This document shows positions 8,172-17,115 of a stretch of 22,924 bases of DNA, piece after piece; the first letter of the stretch is position 1; every line of letters begins with the position of its first letter. The notes beneath the pieces were generated by a model. It was not told the DNA's origin, ran no database searches, and saw nothing but the letters and a program-made list of their open reading frames with translations. The position numbers were made by a program, and so were the translations under genes. The DNA is from Candidatus Limivicinus faecipullorum (GTDB lineage: Bacteria > Bacillota > Clostridia > Oscillospirales > Oscillospiraceae), in NCBI GenBank assembly GCA_018711755.1, contig DVHY01000128.1, positions 1 through 22,924 of the forward strand, given 5' to 3'.

Positions 8172-9584
8172 ATGGCATACGAGAGAAAGACTATAGACCC
8201 GGCTCAGATACAGGCCCAGAGGGACATCTGCGCCGGGATAGCCCGGCGCTTTGAAGAGCAGGGGCGCCGGCCCCTGGCCCTGGTGGACACCTACGGCTGC
8301 CAGCAGAACGAGGCGGACAGCGAGGAGCTGAGGGGCTATCTGGCCCTGATGGGCTGCGGCTTCACCCAGGACGAGTTCCAGGCGGATATAATCGTTGTGA
8401 ACACCTGCGCGGTGCGGGAGCACGCGGAGATGCGGGTGCTGGGGAACGTGGGGGCCTTGAACCACAGCAAGAAGAACAAGCCGGAGCAGATAATCGCCGT
8501 CTGCGGCTGCATGGTGCAGCAGCAGCACATGGCGGAGAAGCTGAAGAAGTCCTACCCGGTGGTGGACCTGGTCTTCGGGCCCCACGAGCTGTGGCGCTTC
8601 CCGGAGCTTTTGAAGCAGGTGATGGACCGGCACAAGCGTGTCTTTGCCGCCGAAGACAGCCAGGGGGTCATGGCCGAGGGCCTGCCCCGGCAGAGGGACG
8701 GGAAGGTGAAGGCCTGGCTGTCCATCATGTACGGCTGCAACAATTTCTGCTCCTACTGCGTGGTGCCCTATGTGCGGGGACGGGAGCGTTCCCGCCGGGC
8801 GGAGGACGTGGTGGCGGAGGCCAGGGAGCTGGTGGCCGCCGGCTATAAGGACATCACCCTCCTGGGCCAGAACGTGAATTCCTACGGCCGGGACCTGGGC
8901 TCGGAGCTGGATTTCTCCGACCTTATCCGCAGGATAAACGACATACCCGGGGATTTCCTCATACGCTTCATGACCAGCCATCCCAAGGACGCCACGGAGA
9001 AGCTGTTCAAGACCATGGCGGAGTGTGAAAAGTGCGCCCATCAGCTGCACCTGCCGGTGCAGTCCGGCAGCGACAGGATATTGAAGCTGATGAACCGCAA
9101 TTACGACAGCGCAAAGTATATCTCCCAGGTGGAGCTGGCCCGCAGCTATATGCCGGACCTGGTGCTGACCACGGACATAATCGTGGGCTTCCCGGGGGAG
9201 ACGGAGGAGGACTTTGAGGACACCATAAAGCTGGTGGAGAAGGTACGCTACGACGCCATGTTCACCTTCATCTACTCCAAGCGGGTGGGCACTCCCGCCG
9301 CGAAAATGCCCGACCCCTATACCCGGGAGGAAAAGCAGCGGCACTTTGACCGCCTCACGGAGACGGCCAACCGCATTTCCGGGGAGAAGCATAAGGAGTA
9401 CGAGGGCAAAACCGTGAAGGTCCTGGTGGACGGAGAGACGGGCCGGGAGGAGTACAATCTCTCCAGCCGCACCAACGGCGGCCGCCTGGTCCACCTGAAG
9501 GGGGACAGGAGCCTGATAGGCCGCTTCGTCCGGGTGAAGATAGTCTCCAGCAATACCTGGGCCCTCTACGGGGAGATAGTCTGA
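8172..9584 (+). CDS. miaB: tRNA-2-methylthio-N6-dimethylallyladenosine synthase MiaB
   Basis: Radical-SAM methylthiotransferase that converts i6A37 to ms2i6A37. The N-terminal UPF0004 domain carries the three cluster cysteines in TYGCQQNEAD (about residue 43), NTCAVRE (about 79) and CGCMVQQ (about 113). The radical-SAM motif is CNNFCSYC near residues 188-195. A TRAM domain closes the protein (about 405-470). I start at ATG 8172 (470 residues), which has GGAG 6 nt upstream. The frame is open back to 8094, but those 26 codons pass through a leader hairpin and do not resemble the family. It heads the rightward operon, divergent from mutL-miaA whose product supplies its substrate. Confidence 0.97.
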   Translation: MAYERKTIDPAQIQAQRDICAGIARRFEEQGRRPLALVDTYGCQQNEADSEELRGYLALMGCGFTQDEFQADIIVVNTCAVREHAEMRVLGNVGALNHSKKNKPEQIIAVCGCMVQQQHMAEKLKKSYPVVDLVFGPHELWRFPELLKQVMDRHKRVFAAEDSQGVMAEGLPRQRDGKVKAWLSIMYGCNNFCSYCVVPYVRGRERSRRAEDVVAEARELVAAGYKDITLLGQNVNSYGRDLGSELDFSDLIRRINDIPGDFLIRFMTSHPKDATEKLFKTMAECEKCAHQLHLPVQSGSDRILKLMNRNYDSAKYISQVELARSYMPDLVLTTDIIVGFPGETEEDFEDTIKLVEKVRYDAMFTFIYSKRVGTPAAKMPDPYTREEKQRHFDRLTETANRISGEKHKEYEGKTVKVLVDGETGREEYNLSSRTNGGRLVHLKGDRSLIGRFVRVKIVSSNTWALYGEIV

Positions 9585-9601
9585 GAAGGAATGGGCGGCA
9601 A

Positions 9602-11197
9602 ATGAAGACATTGGTAAAAGGGCAGAAATATATCGAATACTGTATTTTTGCCGGAGTGTTTCTCATACTGTGTTTTTTCCTGGCCAGGTACACGGTGTAT
9701 ACCCTGGACTCCGACGCCTCCAGCGAGCTGGTGCTGGCAAAGCTCCTGTCCGAGGAGGGCCGCCTGCTCACGGAGGACTGGCTCTACGGCTCCGAGCTGC
9801 GGGTGTTCTACAGCCAGCTGATATTCACGCCCCTGTTTTCTGTATTTGACAGCTGGCGGGCGCTGCGCTTTACCGGCACGCTGATAATGCTCATAGCCCT
9901 GGTGCTGGCCTTTTACTGGTTCTGCCGGGAGACGGACAGCCGGAGCTCCTTTGCCCTGGGGGCAATGCTGATGCTGCTGCCCCTGTCCAGGATATATTTC
10001 GACGTGCTGTATAAATTCACCTATTACCTGCCCCATGCGGTGATGGGCTTTGCGGTGCCGGCGGCGGTGTGGAGCTATGCCCGCCGGAAAGGGGAGGGCC
10101 GCAGAGGCCGGGCCCGGCTGCTGCTGGCCCTGGGGCTGCTGTTGTCCTTTGCCGTGGGCCTCAACGGCATGCGGCTGCTGCTGACCCTGTATGGGCCGAT
10201 GCTGCTGTCGGCCCTGCTCATGCTGTGGCTGGACCGGGATGCCCCCGGGGACCGGGGCTTTCTCGCCGGCTGCGCCGCGGTGAGCCTGGCGGCGGTCTGC
10301 GGCTGCGCCGTGAACGTTTTGTACCTCAGCAGGAAATACACGTTGCTGGACGTGACGGGCATCGATTTCACCGCCTTCTCCTTTGAGGGGCTGGAACAGG
10401 TCCTGGGGGGACTTCTCCAGGCCTTCGGCTACCGCTCCGGGGAGGAGGTGTTCAGCCTGTCCCTGCTCTACTGCGCCCTGGGGGGAGCCCTCTTTGCGCT
10501 GAGCCTGTACGCCTCCTTTGCCATTTTGAAAAACCGGCGGGCCTACAGCCGGGGCCAGGAGTTTACGGCCCTGTTTTATCTCAGCTCCCTGGCGGCGCTG
10601 TGCCTGCTCTACTGCCTGACCAGCATGGTCTTCACCCTGCGCTACATGGTGCAGGCGGCGGTGCTGGGCCTGCTGCCCATAGTGGTCTGCTTCAGGCAGA
10701 GGGAAGTTTACGGCAGAACGGGAAATCTGCTGCTTGTGGGCCTGTGCTGCTTTGCCCTGCTGTGCGGGGCCGTCCACTATAACGAGATGCGCAAGGAGGA
10801 CAAGACCGGCGCCCAGCGTGAGTGCGCAGACTTCCTTGCGGAGGCGGGCTATACCCAGGGCTACGCCAGCTTCTGGAACGGCAATGTGCTCACGGAGCTG
10901 AGCGACGGGGCTTTGGAGCTGTGGGTCTGGGACGAGAAGTTCGCCCAGCTCACCGACCCGGACGAGATAGTGGGCTTCCTCCAGGCCAAGAGCCATTTGC
11001 GGCCCCCGGAGGAGGGAAAGGTCTTTGTGCTGCTGTCCGCCAACGAGGACTATTACTGCGAGTTTGCCGGGAACTTCAGGGATGAGAACATTATATTCAA
11101 GACCGAAAACTATGAGATAGGGGCTCTCCACGAGTATGTGATCTACGGCTTTGAGTCCTATGAAGAGCTGCGCAGCCAATTCTGCAATGAGGGATGA
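9602..11197 (+). CDS. Multi-membrane protein, GT-C glycosyltransferase-like, first tandem copy
   Basis: 531 residues, function not known. TM1 spans about residues 11-30 and is followed directly by a DSDASSE stretch at 36-42. That layout, an acidic motif in the first outer loop, recalls GT-C lipid-linked sugar transferases. About ten further hydrophobic segments run to roughly residue 400. A soluble C-terminal region follows with a YASFWNGNVLTELSDG stretch and VFVLLSANEDYY. The downstream gene has the same length and the same layout, so the two are tandem duplicates. The start has AAGGA 11 nt upstream and lies 17 nt after miaB. The gene sits between miaB and mutS, where neither DNA repair nor tRNA modification predicts a membrane enzyme. 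A flippase or polymerase-type role is an alternative. Confidence 0.85.
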   Translation: MKTLVKGQKYIEYCIFAGVFLILCFFLARYTVYTLDSDASSELVLAKLLSEEGRLLTEDWLYGSELRVFYSQLIFTPLFSVFDSWRALRFTGTLIMLIALVLAFYWFCRETDSRSSFALGAMLMLLPLSRIYFDVLYKFTYYLPHAVMGFAVPAAVWSYARRKGEGRRGRARLLLALGLLLSFAVGLNGMRLLLTLYGPMLLSALLMLWLDRDAPGDRGFLAGCAAVSLAAVCGCAVNVLYLSRKYTLLDVTGIDFTAFSFEGLEQVLGGLLQAFGYRSGEEVFSLSLLYCALGGALFALSLYASFAILKNRRAYSRGQEFTALFYLSSLAALCLLYCLTSMVFTLRYMVQAAVLGLLPIVVCFRQREVYGRTGNLLLVGLCCFALLCGAVHYNEMRKEDKTGAQRECADFLAEAGYTQGYASFWNGNVLTELSDGALELWVWDEKFAQLTDPDEIVGFLQAKSHLRPPEEGKVFVLLSANEDYYCEFAGNFRDENIIFKTENYEIGALHEYVIYGFESYEELRSQFCNEG

Positions 11198-11202
11198 GAC
11201 AG

Positions 11203-12798
11203 ATGAAAAGACTTTCGGAAAAGCAGAAATACATAAACTGGGCCGTGTTTGCAGGGACGCTGTTCGTCCTGATCTTCTTCCTGGCCCGCTACACGGTGTA
11301 CACCCTGGACTCCGACGCCTCCAGCGAGCTGCTGCTGGCAAAGCACCTGGCGGACCAGGGCGGAGGGCTGCTGTCGAAAAACTGGTATTATTCAACGGAA
11401 GTTAAGGTCTTATGCGATCAGCTGGCCTTTGAACTGATGTTTTTCTTTACGGATAACTGGCGGATCGCACGTATGGGCGGGACGCTGATACTTATAGGGC
11501 TTATGCTGCTGAGCCTGTATTATTTTTGCCGCTGTACAGGGATCAAAAGGAGCTTTCCCCTTTTGGGCGCGCTGGTGCTGCTGCCCATCTCGAAATCCTA
11601 TTTCAACTATGCCCTAAAGTTCACATATTACGTACCCTATATAGCCACGGGCTTTGTGGTGCTGGGGGCCGTGGCCCGGTTCCCCGGCGAGCCGGGGCGG
11701 AAGAAATACCCGGCCCAGGTCCTGGCCGCCCTGCTGAGCCTGGCGGCGGGGCTGCTGGGCTTCAGGATGCTGCTGACCCTGTACATACCCCTGGCCCTGG
11801 CGGTGCTTTTGTACCTGTGGCTGAACAAGGCCCCCGCCGGCAGCGGGAAGCTCATAGCCGGCGCCGGCATATCCATAGCCGCCGCCCTGGCGGGCTGTCT
11901 GATAAATCAGACGGTCATTATGAAGCAGTATACCGTCCACGACTATACCACTTTGTCCTTCACCGGCTTTTCCCTTGAGGGGATAGAGCGGACCCTGGCG
12001 GGGCTCATGACCATCCTGGGCTACCGCTCCGGGGAGCCGGTGTTCAGCAAGGCGCTGCTGCCCAGCGCCCTCAGCGGCGTGCTTTTGCTGCTGTGCCTGT
12101 ACTGTGCGGTGTACATCATCCGCCACAGGGAGCGTTTCAGCCCCGCCCAGCAGATAGCGGCCTGTTTTTACCCGTCGGCCATCCTGGCCCTGTGCCTGCT
12201 CTACAGCCTGACGGACATGGAGTACATGAGCTACCACAGCATCCAGGCCATGGTCCAGGGCCTGCCTCTGCTGTTCATGTGCTTCGGCCGGGAGGAGCTC
12301 TTCGGCAAGGCCGGGCGCAGGGGGCTTGCTGGGCTCATGTGCTTTGCCCTGCTGTGCTCGGCGCTGCACTATAACGACATGCGCAAGCAGGACGATACCC
12401 GGGCTCTCAGGGAGGCCGCCCAATTTCTGGCCCAGAGCGACTATAAAGAGGGCTACGCCAGCTTCTGGATAGGGAACCTGGCCACGGAGCTGAGCAACGG
12501 CCAGGCGGAGGTCTGGGTGTGGAACGACATCGGCCTGGCGGAGCTTTCCGACCCGGACGACATAGTCCCCTGGCTCCAGAGCAAGTCCCACGACCTTCCC
12601 CCGGAGGGGAAGGTGTTCATCCTCCTCACCGCCAACGAGGCCTATTACTGCAACTTCACCCGCTCCTTTACTGAGGAGAACGTGATATTCACCACCGCCG
12701 GCTATGAGCCGGGGGCTGTGGACGAGTATATAATCTACGGCTTTGATTCCTACCAAGAGATGCGCGCTCTTTTCCTGGAAGGGGTAAAGGGAGAATAA
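11203..12798 (+). CDS. Multi-membrane protein, GT-C glycosyltransferase-like, second tandem copy
   Basis: Paralogue of the preceding gene. I choose ATG 11203 over the overlapping ATG 11194: GAGGG lies 9 nt before 11203, and this start gives 531 residues with an N-terminus (MKRLSEKQKYINW) that aligns without gaps to MKTLVKGQKYIEY of copy one. DSDASSE again falls at residues 36-42, and the C-terminal region again has GYASFWIGNLATELSNG and VFILLTANEAYY. Thirty nucleotides around the DSDASSE codons are identical in both copies (9701-9730 and 11302-11331). A stretch at about 11385-11650 is clearly more AT-rich than its surroundings. Function unknown; the conserved DSD motif and C-terminal domain suggest both copies have the same type of activity with different specificity. 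Confidence 0.85.
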   Translation: MKRLSEKQKYINWAVFAGTLFVLIFFLARYTVYTLDSDASSELLLAKHLADQGGGLLSKNWYYSTEVKVLCDQLAFELMFFFTDNWRIARMGGTLILIGLMLLSLYYFCRCTGIKRSFPLLGALVLLPISKSYFNYALKFTYYVPYIATGFVVLGAVARFPGEPGRKKYPAQVLAALLSLAAGLLGFRMLLTLYIPLALAVLLYLWLNKAPAGSGKLIAGAGISIAAALAGCLINQTVIMKQYTVHDYTTLSFTGFSLEGIERTLAGLMTILGYRSGEPVFSKALLPSALSGVLLLLCLYCAVYIIRHRERFSPAQQIAACFYPSAILALCLLYSLTDMEYMSYHSIQAMVQGLPLLFMCFGREELFGKAGRRGLAGLMCFALLCSALHYNDMRKQDDTRALREAAQFLAQSDYKEGYASFWIGNLATELSNGQAEVWVWNDIGLAELSDPDDIVPWLQSKSHDLPPEGKVFILLTANEAYYCNFTRSFTEENVIFTTAGYEPGAVDEYIIYGFDSYQEMRALFLEGVKGE

Positions 12799-12832
12799 GG
12801 AAAACCGAGCCACAAGGAGAAAGAGGTAAGCC

Positions 12833-15436
12833 ATGGCCGAGCTCACACCCATGAAGAGACAATACAACGAGATAAAGGAGCAGTATCAGGACTGCCTGCT
12901 GTTCTTCCGCCTGGGGGACTTCTACGAGATGTTCGACGAGGACGCCAAGGTGGCCTCCCGGGAGCTGGACCTGGCCCTCACCACCAGGGACAGGAACGTG
13001 GAGGACCCGGAGGAGCGCACCCCCATGTGCGGCGTGCCCTATCACAGCTGCGAGACCTATATCGCCCGGCTCATAGCCAAGGGCTACAAGGTGGCCATCT
13101 GCGAGCAGATGGAGGACCCGGCCCTGGCTAAGGGCATAGTGAAGCGGGACGTGATACGGGTGATAAGCCCCGGCACCGTCACCGAGAGCTCAATGCTGGA
13201 GGAGGAGCGCAGCAACTATATCTGCGCCCTGGAGCTGACGGGGCAGAAGGGGGGCGCCGCCTTCTGCGATGTGTCCACCGGGGAGTTCTGCTGCGCCGCC
13301 TTTGAAAACGACGCCGTGGCCCACATCCTCAACGAGCTGGGCCGCTTTTCTCCCCGGGAGGCGGTGCTGTCCCCGGGGGCGGCGGCCTGCGGCGCAATAA
13401 CGGACTTCCTGCTGAAAAAGCTGGACGCCATGCTGGAGCGGGACAAGCAGAGCTTCGATTATATGCCCTGTGCCGCCCGGCTGTGCCAGCAGTTCGGCTT
13501 CAAGGACGTGGACGACTGCGGCCTGGGGGAACAGAGCGCCGCCGTCTGCGCCGCCGGGGCCCTGCTGGGCTATATAGACCAGACCCAGAAATTCGACCTG
13601 AGCCACATAAACCGTCTGGACGTGTTCTACGGCGGCAGATATATGGAGCTGGACTGGGCCACCAGGAAGAGCCTGGAGCTCACCGAATCCCTGCGCAGCG
13701 GAGAGAAGCGGGGGAGCCTGCTGTGGGTGCTGGACAAGACAAAGACCCCCATGGGGGGCCGTATGCTCCGCTCCTGGATAGAGCGGCCCCTGCTGTCGGC
13801 GGTGGCCATCAAGCGGCGGCTCACCGCAGTGCAGGAGCTGTATAACGACAATGTGAACCGTGGGGAGCTGATGCTGGCCCTGCGGGATATAAGCGACATG
13901 CAGCGGCTGGTGGGCCGGGCGGTGTACGGCACCGCCGGGGGCCGGGATCTCCGCTCCCTGGCAAACTGCGCTGCCGTGCTGCCCCGGCTCCGGCAGCTGC
14001 TGGAGGGCTTCAAATCCATGGAGCTGCGGGATATCAGGAACATGGACATCCTGGAGGACATGCTCTTTGAGATAGACCGGGCCATCTGCGACGACCCGCC
14101 CTTCTCCGTGCGGGAGGGGGGCATACTGCGCAAGGGCTACTCGGAAGAGGTGGACCGGCTGCGCAACATCCGGGACAACGGGGCCCAGATGGTGCGGGAC
14201 CTGGAGGAGCGCCAGCGCCAGCGCACCGGCATAAAGAAGCTGAAGGTGGGCTACAATAAGGTCTTCGGCTACTACATAGACATACCCAAGTCCGCCGGAG
14301 TGGAGAATGTGCCGGAGGACTATATAAGAAAGCAGACCCTGGTGTCCAACGAGCGATACTTCACCCAGGAGCTCAAGGAGCTGGAGAACACCCTGCTCAG
14401 CTCCCGGGACAGGATAAACGAGCTGGAGTTCAAATACTTTGACGAGCTGCGCCGCAGCGTGGCGGCCAAGGTGGACAGGATAAAAGCCACGGCGGAGGCC
14501 GTGGCCAGGCTGGACGTGCTCTGCTCTCTGGCGGAGGTGGCCGTGCGCAACAACTACAGCTGCCCGGAGGTGGACGCCTCCCGGAGCCTGCAGATAATCC
14601 AGGGCCGCCACCCGGTGGTGGAGCAGACCTTGAAGAAGGTGCTCTTCGTCCCCAACGACACCTATCTCAACGACAGGGAGGACCGGGTGGCCATAATCAC
14701 CGGGCCCAACATGGCGGGCAAATCCACCTACATGCGCCAGACGGCCCTCATCGTGCTCATGGCCCAGATAGGCTCCTTCGTCCCGGCAAAGAGCGCCACC
14801 ATAGGCATCGTGGACCGGGTCTTCACCCGCATCGGGGCCTCAGACGATCTGGCCTCCGGCCAGTCCACCTTCATGGTGGAGATGAACGAGATGGCGGAGA
14901 TACTGAACCACGCCAGCTCCGCCTCCCTGCTCATCCTGGACGAGATAGGCCGGGGCACCTCCACCTTTGACGGCATGGCCATAGCCCGGGCGGTGCTGGA
15001 ATACTGCGCCGACAAGCGGAAGCTGGGGGCCAAGACCATGTTCGCCACCCACTACCACGAGCTGTCCGCCCTGGAGGGCCAGCTCCAGGGGGTACGCAAT
15101 TACAACATAACCGCCAAGAAGCAGGGGGGCAATCTGGTCTTTCTGCGCAAGATAGTCCCCGGCGCCGCCGACGACAGCTACGGCATAGAGGTGGCAAAGC
15201 TGGCGGGGTTGCCGGAGAGCGTAATCGCCAAGGCCAAGGGCTACCTGAAGGACCTGGAGAAGGGCGGCGCCGGGGCCGTCCCCCAGGGGGAGAGAGCCCC
15301 GGACGACCAGATAAGCCTGGCGGATGTGGGGGCCGACCAGATACGGAAGATGCTCCTGAGCGCAGATTTGAACAGCCTCACCCCCATCGAGGCCATGAAC
15401 CTGCTGTACGAGCTGCAGAGAAAGGCAAGAAGCTGA
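12833..15436 (+). CDS. mutS: DNA mismatch repair protein MutS
   Basis: Mismatch-recognition ATPase, 867 residues, a normal length for MutS1. The mismatch-wedge motif FYE is at residues 30-32, inside FFRLGDFYEMF. The connector and lever/clamp domains fill the middle. The ATPase shows Walker A GPNMAGKST at about 624-632, ASDDLASGQSTFMVEM, Walker B LLILDEIGRGTSTFDG at about 700-715, and ATHYHEL. The C-terminus has a beta-clamp/dimerisation-type tail ending in LTPIEAMNLLYELQRK. GAGG lies about 8 nt upstream of ATG 12833. It is 34 nt after the second membrane paralogue and overlaps the next gene by 1 nt. Its partner mutL starts the divergent operon. Confidence 0.98.
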   Translation: MAELTPMKRQYNEIKEQYQDCLLFFRLGDFYEMFDEDAKVASRELDLALTTRDRNVEDPEERTPMCGVPYHSCETYIARLIAKGYKVAICEQMEDPALAKGIVKRDVIRVISPGTVTESSMLEEERSNYICALELTGQKGGAAFCDVSTGEFCCAAFENDAVAHILNELGRFSPREAVLSPGAAACGAITDFLLKKLDAMLERDKQSFDYMPCAARLCQQFGFKDVDDCGLGEQSAAVCAAGALLGYIDQTQKFDLSHINRLDVFYGGRYMELDWATRKSLELTESLRSGEKRGSLLWVLDKTKTPMGGRMLRSWIERPLLSAVAIKRRLTAVQELYNDNVNRGELMLALRDISDMQRLVGRAVYGTAGGRDLRSLANCAAVLPRLRQLLEGFKSMELRDIRNMDILEDMLFEIDRAICDDPPFSVREGGILRKGYSEEVDRLRNIRDNGAQMVRDLEERQRQRTGIKKLKVGYNKVFGYYIDIPKSAGVENVPEDYIRKQTLVSNERYFTQELKELENTLLSSRDRINELEFKYFDELRRSVAAKVDRIKATAEAVARLDVLCSLAEVAVRNNYSCPEVDASRSLQIIQGRHPVVEQTLKKVLFVPNDTYLNDREDRVAIITGPNMAGKSTYMRQTALIVLMAQIGSFVPAKSATIGIVDRVFTRIGASDDLASGQSTFMVEMNEMAEILNHASSASLLILDEIGRGTSTFDGMAIARAVLEYCADKRKLGAKTMFATHYHELSALEGQLQGVRNYNITAKKQGGNLVFLRKIVPGAADDSYGIEVAKLAGLPESVIAKAKGYLKDLEKGGAGAVPQGERAPDDQISLADVGADQIRKMLLSADLNSLTPIEAMNLLYELQRKARS

Positions 15437-16146
15437 TGAGAGGAAAGCCACCTGAATTTACCAGCCGGCTCAGCCGGGGAGAGACCATAGCGGCCCTGGC
15501 GTATCTGCCGGTACACATACTGCTGCTGCCCCTGGCCCTGACCTTGGCCGCGCCCTATCTGGGCCTGGGCGAGGCGGATCTGAACCTGGCGCTCTACGCG
15601 GTGGGCACGGTATATATGCTGTTGCTGCTGCTGCGCTTTCTGCGCCGGGACTTTGACCCGCTGCTGGACCGGCCGGGCTACTGCGTGGTGGAGATAATCA
15701 CCAACTATGCCCTCATGTATCTGGGCAATCTGGTGGTGACGCTTATTTTCATGTTCATCCCCCTGTTCAGCCAGGAAAACCCCAACAACTCCGCCATCAT
15801 GGACCTGGCGGGGCAGGACTGGGGCAAGATGACCGCAATGGCGGTGTTCCTGGCCCCCATAATGGAGGAGTGCATGTTCCGGGCGGGCATCTTCGGCACA
15901 TTGCGCCGGTATAACCGTTGGGCGGCCTATGTGGTGGCGACCCTGGCCTTCAGCCTCTACCATGTGTACGGCTACGCCGTGATGGACAGCATATACTGGC
16001 TCTACCTCATCCAGTATCTCCCGGTGTCCATCCTGCTGTGCCGGGTGTATGAGCGCACCAACTCCATCTGGTGCAGCATCTTTTTCCACATGCTGGTGAA
16101 CTGGGTGTCCATGAACGCCCTGAAGATGCTGGAGGCTCTGCTGTGA
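15436..16146 (+). CDS. CPBP family intramembrane glutamic endopeptidase
   Basis: Membrane-embedded protease of the CAAX/CPBP (Abi) family, 236 residues. The three family motifs are intact: EExxxR at residues 144-149 (EECMFR), FxxxH at 172-176 (FSLYH) and HxxxN at 218-222 (HMLVN). About six to seven hydrophobic segments surround them. The substrate is unknown; bacterial members process small peptides or act in immunity, and this context does not decide. The ATG overlaps the mutS stop (TGATG) and its own stop overlaps the trmO start in the same way, so translation is probably coupled through all three genes. Confidence 0.92.
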   Translation: MRGKPPEFTSRLSRGETIAALAYLPVHILLLPLALTLAAPYLGLGEADLNLALYAVGTVYMLLLLLRFLRRDFDPLLDRPGYCVVEIITNYALMYLGNLVVTLIFMFIPLFSQENPNNSAIMDLAGQDWGKMTAMAVFLAPIMEECMFRAGIFGTLRRYNRWAAYVVATLAFSLYHVYGYAVMDSIYWLYLIQYLPVSILLCRVYERTNSIWCSIFFHMLVNWVSMNALKMLEALL

Positions 16147-16862
16147 TGGAGCATGTGATAAGGCCCATAGCCCGGATGCGCAGCGACTTTTCCGGGAAAT
16201 TCGGCATACCCCGCCAGGCGGGGATAGTGCCGGAGCTGGAGAGCCGCATCGTCTTTGAGCCGGAGTACCGGAAGCCCGAGTCCCTGCGGGGCATAGAGGG
16301 CTTCAGCCACCTGTGGCTCATCTGGCAGTTTTCGGAGAACCTGCGCCAGGACTGGTCCCCCACGGTGCGCCCGCCCCGGCTGGGGGGCAACCGGCGCCTG
16401 GGGGTCTTTGCCACCCGTTCCCCCTTCCGGCCCAACGCCCTGGGCCTCAGCTGCGTGGAGCTGCTGGGGCTGGAGGAGCTGCCGGGCCTGGGCCTGACGC
16501 TGAAAGTGGGCGGGGCGGACCTGATGGACGGCACCCCCATTTTCGATATAAAGCCCTATGTGCCCTATGCCGACTGCAAAAGGGAGGCCAGGGGCGGCTT
16601 TGCCCCGGACGCCGGGGAGAGATTGAAAGTGGTCTGGGCCCCGGGTACGGCGGACAAGCTGCCGGAAAACAAGCTGGCGGCCCTCGCCGCCGTCCTGGCC
16701 AGGGACCCCAGGCCCCAATATCAGCATGATCCGGAGCGCCTCTATGCCATGGACTTTGCCGGCTATACCCTCCGCTTCACCGTGGAGGGGGAGGAGCTCA
16801 CGGTCCGGGAGGCGGAGCCTGCGCTCCCCGGAGGGGAAAGCCCGGGAAAAGATACGGAATAG
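16146..16862 (+). CDS. trmO: tRNA (N6-threonylcarbamoyladenosine(37)-N6)-methyltransferase TrmO
   Basis: SAM-dependent methyltransferase of the TsaA/TrmO (UPF0066) family that turns t6A37 into m6t6A37 in tRNA-Thr. The 238-residue product begins MEHVIRPIARM and has SDFSGKFGIPRQAG, GIEGFSHLWLIW, RPPRLGG, and FATRSPFRPNALGLS, followed by DLMDGTPIFDIKPYVPYAD; these are the core family signatures. The ATG at 16146 overlaps the upstream stop, with GGAGG 10 nt ahead. The open frame extends 75 nt further upstream, but that part is read in the protease gene. It is the last gene of the rightward operon and the third A37-modifying enzyme of the locus. Confidence 0.95.
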   Translation: MEHVIRPIARMRSDFSGKFGIPRQAGIVPELESRIVFEPEYRKPESLRGIEGFSHLWLIWQFSENLRQDWSPTVRPPRLGGNRRLGVFATRSPFRPNALGLSCVELLGLEELPGLGLTLKVGGADLMDGTPIFDIKPYVPYADCKREARGGFAPDAGERLKVVWAPGTADKLPENKLAALAAVLARDPRPQYQHDPERLYAMDFAGYTLRFTVEGEELTVREAEPALPGGESPGKDTE

Positions 16863-16918
16863 CCCGGCCAAAAAGGGAGAGCGCCTCTGTTATATGGTGA
16901 AATAGTGACAATAAATAG

Positions 16919-16948
16919 AGAAGCTGCACAATTTTTTGTACAGCTTCT
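16919..16948 (+). repeat. Hairpin downstream of trmO
   Basis: AGAAGCTG (16919-16926) pairs with CAGCTTCT (16941-16948), and ACAA/TTGT extends the stem inside past one mismatch. It begins 57 nt after the trmO stop and is the only clear candidate for the end of the miaB-trmO transcript. The run of six T lies in the loop and inner arm rather than after the stem, so it is not a classic intrinsic terminator. Confidence 0.5.
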
Positions 16949-17021
16949 GCTGCTGTTTGGGAGCTGTCCTTTCCCGTTTGCGGCAATGTAAAGCCCGGGG
17001 ATGGGAGGGCGCAACCGGCAG

Positions 17022-17035
17022 TTGACAAATTGACC
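17022..17035 (+). promoter_or_regulatory. TTGACA / TTGACC repeat upstream of the XRE regulator
   Basis: TTGACA (17022-17027) and TTGACC (17030-17035) form a short direct repeat about 85 nt before the regulator gene. TTGACA is a perfect -35 sequence, but no -10 box is seen at 16-18 nt in the GC-rich stretch that follows. It may be a -35 element for an activator-dependent promoter, an operator, or chance. Confidence 0.25.
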
Positions 17036-17115
17036 GGGGCGGGTTGGTGGCGGGAACCGGGGGAAAATGCTAAGCTGGAGCCAGACCCGGGGAGAAAAAC
17101 AACAGGAGGCTCACA

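Noticed and set aside
8103..9611. 502-codon open frame on the minus strand opposite miaB
   Set aside because: Shadow of miaB, whose cysteine motifs are on the plus strand.
9566..11395. 609-codon open frame on the minus strand opposite the first membrane paralogue
   Set aside because: The plus-strand frame encodes coherent membrane segments and has a duplicate; this frame has a glutamine/histidine/glycine-rich shadow composition.
13190..14611. 473-codon open frame on the minus strand opposite mutS
   Set aside because: Shadow of mutS with low-complexity translation.
16071..16145. 25-codon N-terminal extension of trmO
   Set aside because: It lies in the protease gene in another frame; ATG 16146 has GGAGG at 10 nt and the proper family start.
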